Assembly (NCBI GenBank): GCA_938002605.1
Contig: CALLAF010000004.1
Span: forward strand, 1 to 64,000
Direction: 5' to 3'
From: an uncultured Paracoccaceae bacterium
Lineage (GTDB): Bacteria; Pseudomonadota; Alphaproteobacteria; Rhodobacterales; Rhodobacteraceae
DNA: 64,000 nucleotides
The notes under the pieces were generated by a model, which saw only the letters and a program-made list of their open reading frames with translations, did not search any database and was not told where the DNA came from. Shown here piece by piece: positions 58,652-64,000 of this stretch; within the stretch, counting starts at the first letter, position 1; each line of letters starts with the position of its first letter. A program made the position numbers and the translations under genes.

Positions 58652-59463
58652 ACCCGCCGCCGTGCCAATGGTTGTCCGTGACCTTGAAATTCCACGCGGG
58701 CAATCACCTTGGTCAGTGGTTCATAGACTGTGGCCATGGGTGTCGCGCTCGCGTGCAGCATAATATCTGCATCAACCATCATACCCACATGACCTTGCCA
58801 AAATACGATGTCGCCACGCATCAGGTCCCCCTGCACATCCGTCCCGATCACATCACACTGCAGGTCGCTATCGCCTGGGCAAGCGATGCCGCAAGCGGTC
58901 AGGCTGGCGGAAATCAACCCTGAACAATCGATGCCGCGTGTGGAATCGCCGCCCCAAAGATAGGGCACGCCAAAATGAAGCTGCGCCACATTGATCGGAT
59001 CCTGAAAGGGGCGGTCCACATTGCGCAGGTGTTTCTTTGACACGAACCCAACTGTCGTCTCAAAGAATTCGCGCCGTTCATCCGTAACGGTTACACGGGC
59101 CCCAAAAGGTAATGACAACATTGGCTCTGACCGAAAGTCATCCGCTGTATATGCGTGGGTCGCCATCGTACTGACAAAATGTGTGGTGTTTTGATGACCC
59201 GCAAGATGCGCCGAAAGCACATATCCAACATACCCATTGGCGAGTTGAACAAACGACCACCCCTCGCGGTCTTCTAATAGGGTGACAACCGCGCCAAGCA
59301 GAACCTGCCGATCCCTTGGCCCATCTGGTGCCCGGCGCAAGTCCGTCACCGGCCGACACACCATCATCGGCGCACCGACAACATAGTTATCCGCCTGAAC
59401 TGTGCCCGCCAAATCCATTGCCGCGACCCGGCCGTTGGCGGCCAAAAGCCTGCGGTCGGTCAT
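58648..59463 (-). CDS. NlpC/P60 peptidase with N-terminal SH3-like domains
   Basis: A 271-residue cysteine peptidase of the C40 family. Residues 30-125 look like one or two SH3b domains (VTLLEDREGWSFVQLANGYVGYV) and residues 150-265 are the NlpC/P60 catalytic part: the cysteine in TRGIDCSGLISASL (about 183) and the histidine in WQGHVGMMVD. It would cut peptide bridges in cell-wall muropeptides. There is no obvious signal peptide. The ATG at 59463 overlaps the aminopeptidase stop by four bases. Confidence 0.9.
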   Translation of the reverse strand: MTDRRLLAANGRVAAMDLAGTVQADNYVVGAPMMVCRPVTDLRRAPDGPRDRQVLLGAVVTLLEDREGWSFVQLANGYVGYVLSAHLAGHQNTTHFVSTMATHAYTADDFRSEPMLSLPFGARVTVTDERREFFETTVGFVSKKHLRNVDRPFQDPINVAQLHFGVPYLWGGDSTRGIDCSGLISASLTACGIACPGDSDLQCDVIGTDVQGDLMRGDIVFWQGHVGMMVDADIMLHASATPMATVYEPLTKVIARVEFQGHGQPLARRRV

Positions 59464-60839
59464 AGGTCTAGCAGCGTAGGCAACGCAGCAAGCACTGCGC
59501 GCGCGCCCATCCCAACACCGCCTTTTGGCCGTGCAGACGCGGAAGAAGGTTGCCATCCATAGATATCAAAATGGATATAGGGGCTTGTTGTGAAGCGGCG
59601 CAAAAACAATGCGGCAGTGATGCTTCCAGCCATGCCGCCCTTAGGCGCGTTATCAAGGTCAGCGATCCCCGGCTCGATCATTGCCTCATATGGATCATGA
59701 AATGGCATCCGCCAAACCGGGTCAGCAACAGTTACCGCCGCATCCGCAAGGGCCGCGGCATAGCTATCGTTATCGGTATAAAACGGGGAAATATCGGGGC
59801 CGACGGCCACCCGCGCAGCGCCGGTTAACGTCGCCATAGAAATCACCAACGCGGGCTGATCTTCGTCAGCATAGGTCAGGGCATCTGCCAGTACCAATCG
59901 CCCTTCGGCATCAGTATTATTAACCTCAACGGTTAGCCCTTTACGGGATGTTAAGATGTCTTGCGGGCGGAATGCGTTCCCATCAATGCTGTTTTCAACG
60001 GCCGGAATCAATACACGCAAACGGATCGGCAGACCCAGCCCCATAATCATATGCGCAAGTCCCAAGACAGTGGCAGCGCCGCCCATATCCTTTTTCATCA
60101 GCCCCATCGAGCCGCCGGGCTTGATATTCAGCCCGCCAGTGTCAAAGCAAACACCTTTGCCGACAAGTGTCAGTTGCGGACCAGCATCCCCCCAACGCAT
60201 GTCCAGTAGGCGCGGCGCGCGCGATGATGCGCGGCCGACCGTGTGGATCATTGGGAACCCATCCGCATGCAAATCATCACCAGTAGAAACGGCAATCTTT
60301 GCGCCATACTCGCCCGCCAAAGCACGCGCGGCATCCTCGAGCTCTTGCGGCCCCATGTCGGACGCGGGCGTATTGATCAGATCGCGGGTAAGCGCCTCAC
60401 CATTGGCGATGATTGCAATTTTTTCAGCATTGATCCCAGCAGGGGCAACCAGCTGCGCCGTCGTCGCGCTGGCAGAAGCATAGCGATCAAATTTATACTG
60501 TGACATAAGCCAGCCAAGAGCCGCCTCTTCCAGTGCAGGCCCTTCCAGACCATTGGTAATCTCATAGACGCCAGCAGGCAATTTAGCTGCCACTGCACCC
60601 ATATGAAACCGCCCGCGCGCACGGCGTTCGGCACTGCCATAGCCGACCAAGACCTGCGCTATACCGCCATCCGCCGCCGGGAGGGTCAAAACCTGCCCCA
60701 ATCCCGCAGTAAACCCTTGCGCTGTCACCCACGCGCGGCCCGCATCATCAAGCGCGGCCATTGCATCATCAAACCCCGGCTTGTCGACCACCGTTATCGG
60801 AATTGCTTGGGCGGTTTCGGGGGCGAAGGTGAGTAGCAT
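59460..60839 (-). CDS. Leucyl aminopeptidase family protein (M17)
   Basis: A 459-residue metallopeptidase of the M17 family. The signature NTDAEGRLVLADAL at about 313-326 and GKGVCFDTGGLNIKP at about 228-242 carry the two-zinc ligands. The N-terminal domain (1-150) is the short form typical of the alphaproteobacterial group. It releases N-terminal amino acids in the cytoplasm. With the peptidase downstream (coupled by ATGA) it may process peptides from cell-wall turnover; that coupling is seen in related genomes too. Confidence 0.92.
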   Translation of the reverse strand: MLLTFAPETAQAIPITVVDKPGFDDAMAALDDAGRAWVTAQGFTAGLGQVLTLPAADGGIAQVLVGYGSAERRARGRFHMGAVAAKLPAGVYEITNGLEGPALEEAALGWLMSQYKFDRYASASATTAQLVAPAGINAEKIAIIANGEALTRDLINTPASDMGPQELEDAARALAGEYGAKIAVSTGDDLHADGFPMIHTVGRASSRAPRLLDMRWGDAGPQLTLVGKGVCFDTGGLNIKPGGSMGLMKKDMGGAATVLGLAHMIMGLGLPIRLRVLIPAVENSIDGNAFRPQDILTSRKGLTVEVNNTDAEGRLVLADALTYADEDQPALVISMATLTGAARVAVGPDISPFYTDNDSYAAALADAAVTVADPVWRMPFHDPYEAMIEPGIADLDNAPKGGMAGSITAALFLRRFTTSPYIHFDIYGWQPSSASARPKGGVGMGARAVLAALPTLLDL

Positions 60840-60908
60840 GGGATCTATCCAATAGGGTCAATGAAACACCAGACTACCCTGCCACGGTGGCGCTGCAAGT
60901 GGCCCCGC

Positions 60909-61325
60909 TTAGGTTTTGCGAAAATTCCACACCTCGCTGACGGCCACATCAAAACCGCGTTCTAGCCGCGCCATTGTCGCCGCAAGCGCGGTTAGATCGG
61001 CCTGCCGCAGACAGATTTGTACGTGATCCGCAGTGATAGCAATTTCTGTCAGGCCGATTTGTTCCGCAATCAGACGAATCTTACGGCAAGGTTTCAGCAT
61101 CATCGCAAGGTTCTGCGACGCCAATCCTTTTTGCAGCACATCCAAACGCCGCACGAGATCTTCAAGCACGCGACAAATGATTGCCTCTGCTTCACTTTCG
61201 CTTTTGGCGGCAAAAAGGCGTTGCAACGGGACCGCATTGAGTTGCGGCAGATCAGGACAGCGAAGCGTGATCACGTCAATATCGGCATCTACAGTTGGTA
61301 TCGGCGTTTGATGTATATTTTTCAT
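60909..61325 (-). CDS. Hypothetical helical protein
   Basis: A 138-residue, mostly helical protein of unknown family, with cysteines in TLRCPDL, IICRVLED, LKPCRKIR and HVQICLRQ. The last part, ARLERGFDVAVSEVWNFRKT, is well ordered. There is no membrane segment or signal. It is monocistronic, between the M17 peptidase and carbonic anhydrase genes. It may be a phosphotransfer-like four-helix bundle, but the family motif for that is not present. Confidence 0.55.
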   Translation of the reverse strand: MKNIHQTPIPTVDADIDVITLRCPDLPQLNAVPLQRLFAAKSESEAEAIICRVLEDLVRRLDVLQKGLASQNLAMMLKPCRKIRLIAEQIGLTEIAITADHVQICLRQADLTALAATMARLERGFDVAVSEVWNFRKT

Positions 61326-61436
61326 AGGCGCATTATATGCGTCGAAGGTTTTCGGAATGTTTACACACGATAGAAAAAGCGCTCGAATTTCCGGTCAATT
61401 CGATTTAGTTTGGCTAAAATCACGACGGAGCCCACT

Positions 61437-62084
61437 ATGAAATACGCCCGCCCTCTGCCCTCTTATATGGTCACGCGCTACCACGGCTGGAAAGCCACAA
61501 CCCATGCCGAAAACAAAAGCTGGTATCGCCGCCTTGCAGACGAAGGTCAGCGCCCACGCGCGATGATCATTTCATGCTGCGACAGCCGGGTGCATGTCAC
61601 GTCTATTTTCGGTGCGGATCAAGGCGAATTTTTCATTCACCGCAACATCGCGAATCTGGTGCCGCCCTATAACCCCGACGGTGAAAACCACGGGACGTCA
61701 GCAGCGGTAGAGTATGCGGTCAACGCGTTGAAAGTTTCGCATTTGGTTGTCTTGGGCCATTCCAGCTGCGGCGGCGTCGCGGGCTGCTATGACATGTGTT
61801 CGGGCAACGCGCCTGAACTTGAGGAAAAGACCAGCTTTGTTGGCCGTTGGATGGAAATTCTGCGCCCCGGCTTTGACGCGCTGCCCGAAGGCGATGACGA
61901 AACCCGCAAAAGTGCGCTGGAAAAAATTTCGGTCACAGTGTCGCTGAACAACCTCATGACGTTCCCATTTGTACAAAAAGCCGTCGAAGAAGGTACACTG
62001 TCACTGCACGGTCTTTGGAACGACATCGGCGAAGGCACGCTCGAATCCTATGATCCAGACGTGGACGGGTTCGTACCGATCTAA
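61437..62084 (+). CDS. Beta-class carbonic anhydrase
   Basis: A 215-residue beta carbonic anhydrase that interconverts CO2 and bicarbonate. Zinc ligands lie in SCCDSRV at residues 46-52 (C-x-D-x-R motif) and in GHSSCGGVAG further on (His and Cys). HRNIANLVPP is the dimer-interface block. The ATG at 61437 fits the family. Bicarbonate could feed acetyl-CoA carboxylase. The end overlaps the convergent zapE gene by four bases. Confidence 0.93.
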   Translation: MKYARPLPSYMVTRYHGWKATTHAENKSWYRRLADEGQRPRAMIISCCDSRVHVTSIFGADQGEFFIHRNIANLVPPYNPDGENHGTSAAVEYAVNALKVSHLVVLGHSSCGGVAGCYDMCSGNAPELEEKTSFVGRWMEILRPGFDALPEGDDETRKSALEKISVTVSLNNLMTFPFVQKAVEEGTLSLHGLWNDIGEGTLESYDPDVDGFVPI

Positions 62085-63136
62085 ATCCCCCAGTCAGCCG
62101 ATTGCATTTCGCGCAAACGGCTGGCGGTGCGTTCAAATTCAAACGTCCCTTCACCTTCGAGATAGAGCAGTTCGGGCGCGGCGGCGGCCGAACAAATCAG
62201 CTGTACCTTTGCCTCGTAAAGCGCGTCGATCAAAGTGACAAAGCGTTTTGCCTCGTTGAAATTGCTGCGCGACAATGTGGGAATATCTTCTAGGATCAAC
62301 ACGCGCACGGCCTCTGCCAGCGCAAGGTAATCTGCGGCCCCCAAGAAACGCCCGCATAGATCATAGAATTTAGCGCGTGCCACCCCGTTGTGATAACCCG
62401 GCAAGTCAACCTCGCGCCCTTTCACGTGCAGCACCAATGGTTCTGATTTACCATTGCTCAGGTGATCCCATATTTCGGCAATAGCGGCCTGCGCAGCGGC
62501 ATCGTTGGGGGTAAAGTAGCTTTGCTTTCCAGCGAGCCGATCCTGCCGATAGTCTGTTTCACTGACCAACTCATGTACGACCATCCGGTCTTTGATGAGC
62601 GCGATGAATGGCGTGAAAAGCTGGCGGTTTAAGCCATTCTTATAAAGGTCATCGGGGGGGCGGTTGGACGTCGTCACCACCACAACGCCCGCTGCAAAAA
62701 GCGCTTCGAACAAGCGCCCAACAATCATCGCGTCGGTGATGTCAGTGATTTGCATTTCGTCAAAGGCCAAAAACCGGACTTCATCCGCCAGTTTCGCAGC
62801 AACGGGTGCAATTGCATCATCCACACCGCGTTTACGGGCTTCGGTCATTTCGGCATGCACCCATTGCATAAAGGCGTGGAAATGATCGCGCCGTTTGGGG
62901 GCATCAACCTGATCATATAGCAAATCCATCAACATGGATTTACCGCGTCCTACGCCGCCCCACATATACAACCCCGGCACGGGTGGCGGGGCTTTACGGA
63001 ACAAGCCACGCTTAGCCGGTGGTGTCGCAAGCGCCACCCGCACGCGCTCTAACTCGGGTAGAACGTTTAGCTGCGCATCGTCAGACGTTAAGGTCCCCGC
63101 AGCAACGGCGGCATGATATACATCTTGAATTGTCAT
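62081..63136 (-). CDS. zapE: Cell division protein ZapE (AFG1-type ATPase)
   Basis: A 351-residue AFG1/LACE1-type ATPase. Walker A is GGVGRGKSMLMD at residues 60-71, Walker B is FLAFDEMQITDITDA, and VVTTSNRPPDDLYKNGLNR is the sensor region. In gammaproteobacteria ZapE acts at the Z-ring. The ATG at 63136 is preferred over the open frame further up. It is divergent from the MFS gene, with 92 bases between starts. Confidence 0.92.
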   Translation of the reverse strand: MTIQDVYHAAVAAGTLTSDDAQLNVLPELERVRVALATPPAKRGLFRKAPPPVPGLYMWGGVGRGKSMLMDLLYDQVDAPKRRDHFHAFMQWVHAEMTEARKRGVDDAIAPVAAKLADEVRFLAFDEMQITDITDAMIVGRLFEALFAAGVVVVTTSNRPPDDLYKNGLNRQLFTPFIALIKDRMVVHELVSETDYRQDRLAGKQSYFTPNDAAAQAAIAEIWDHLSNGKSEPLVLHVKGREVDLPGYHNGVARAKFYDLCGRFLGAADYLALAEAVRVLILEDIPTLSRSNFNEAKRFVTLIDALYEAKVQLICSAAAAPELLYLEGEGTFEFERTASRLREMQSADWGI

Positions 63137-63228
63137 AACGGTCAGATACCCCGCGATTGCGGTGATGGAAAGCGTGTCGATACAATTGAATATTTGACAA
63201 AACCGCGACAAGCACGCGAACTGCACCA

Positions 63229-64000
63229 ATGGAACATAAAGCCCCCCTTATCACCCCGGTCCTGATTGCCGGCTGCCTGATCATCATGACCGGATTCGCG
63301 ATCCGCGCATCATTTGGGGTCTTCCAAATCCCAATCGCGGATGAATTTGGCTGGGTCCGCGCCGATTTCAGTCTCGCCATTGCGATCCAAAACTTGGCTT
63401 GGGGGATTGGGCAACCGATATTTGGGGCAATCGCCGAAAAGATCGGCGACCGCAAAGCGATCATTATGGGGGCCTTGTTCTATGCCGCGGGGCTTTTGCT
63501 ATCGGCGGGCGCGACCACGCCCGAAGCACATCAGTTTTACGAAATCCTAGTCGGCTTTGGGATTGCAGGCACCGGGTTTGGGGTGATCCTTGCCGTTGTC
63601 GGGCGGGCGGCATCAGCTGAAAACCGGTCGATGGCACTTGCCATCGCAACGGCAGCTGGGTCTGCGGGTCAGGTCTTTGGTGCGCCATTGGCGGAATATT
63701 TGTTGGGTTTCATGACGTGGCAATCCACCTTTGTGGCCTTTGCCGGCATGATCATGGCGACCCTCTTGGTGCTGCCAATGATGCGCAGCCCTGCGCGAGC
63801 GACAAAGGCAGAGCTTGAAGAAAGCATGGGCACGATCCTGATCCGCGCGTTCAAAGACCCGTCCTATACGTTGATCTTTTTGGGGTTCTTCTCATGTGGC
63901 TATCAGCTTGCTTTTGTGACGGCGCATTTTCCGGCGCTTGTGACGGAAATGTGCGGGCCATTGGACCAAGGCGGGCTGCTTGCCGGGCTTGGGATTACGA
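63229..64000 (+). CDS. MFS transporter, N-terminal part (cut by window end)
   Basis: At least 257 residues of a major facilitator superfamily transporter. Membrane helices begin with PVLIAGCLIIMTGFAIRASF at about residues 9-28, and the loop after helix 2 is GAIAEKIGDRKAIIMG, the family motif A region. Helices 3-7 follow before the window ends. Sequence resembles transporters of the oxalate/formate-antiporter type, but substrate is not readable. The ATG at 63229 stands opposite the divergent zapE gene. Confidence 0.88.
   Translation, partial: MEHKAPLITPVLIAGCLIIMTGFAIRASFGVFQIPIADEFGWVRADFSLAIAIQNLAWGIGQPIFGAIAEKIGDRKAIIMGALFYAAGLLLSAGATTPEAHQFYEILVGFGIAGTGFGVILAVVGRAASAENRSMALAIATAAGSAGQVFGAPLAEYLLGFMTWQSTFVAFAGMIMATLLVLPMMRSPARATKAELEESMGTILIRAFKDPSYTLIFLGFFSCGYQLAFVTAHFPALVTEMCGPLDQGGLLAGLGIT

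Overview
The window looks like ordinary chromosome of a marine alphaproteobacterium of the family Rhodobacteraceae (Roseobacter side). Evidence: a close match to Rhodobacter-type L-malyl-CoA/beta-methylmalyl-CoA lyase, the alphaproteobacterial form of glutamate-cysteine ligase, the TIGR02302 protein beside lysA and argH, ftsEX beside an MJ0042 zinc-ribbon protein, mbfA behind an Irr-type iron operator, hemP, an aa3-oxidase subunit IV peptide, and a dihydroorotase-like protein that has lost its metal ligands. Coding density is high, many genes overlap by 1-8 bases, and no gene-free stretch exceeds 300 bases. No tRNA, rRNA, CRISPR array or prophage was found. The left edge carries the end of an IS3-family insertion sequence.

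Layout. 0-9 kb: IS end, a YcaQ-like glycosylase with a two-pore-helix channel, smpB, a glycine-rich membrane peptide, sseA with an aromatic aminotransferase, mcl1, a five-module secreted repeat protein, accA and an M50-like peptidase. 9-19 kb: on the minus strand a split-barrel flavoprotein, plsC and ftsX-ftsE, then a divergent zinc-ribbon membrane protein, then the minus-strand run argH, lipoprotein, DUF2834, lysA, TIGR02302, with tlpA divergent from argH. 19-28 kb: YqgE, a stand-alone DsbD-alpha protein, a membrane-bound AraC regulator divergent from a membrane protein, and an RND pump with its adaptor. 28-38 kb: moaB and uracil-DNA glycosylase, an AT-rich orphan ORF, the pyrB to plsY operon (two small membrane proteins and a non-catalytic dihydroorotase homologue), DUF805, gshA, GNAT and rsmE. 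38-49 kb: ubiA, an OmpA-domain protein with a coiled-coil partner, Sua5, an acyl-CoA dehydrogenase with a Stf0 sulfotransferase and a metallo-beta-lactamase-fold hydrolase, an Lrp regulator with DUF6173, and azlCD. 49-54 kb: a molybdenum-cofactor cluster, fdhD-mobA-mobB-moeA, in which moeA is fused to an extra N-terminal domain. 54-64 kb: iron-regulated mbfA, a small secreted protein with a TetR gene, class III alcohol dehydrogenase, a frameshifted DUF2794 gene, hemP with a partner gene, an NlpC/P60 peptidase with a leucyl aminopeptidase, carbonic anhydrase, zapE and the start of an MFS transporter.

No single undescribed multi-gene system stands out. The strongest leads are a 17-bp tandem duplication that breaks the DUF2794 gene, the metal-ligand-free dihydroorotase inside the pyrB operon, the two-domain MoeA, the paired palindromes around the small secreted protein and TetR gene, and nested inverted repeats in front of mcl1.
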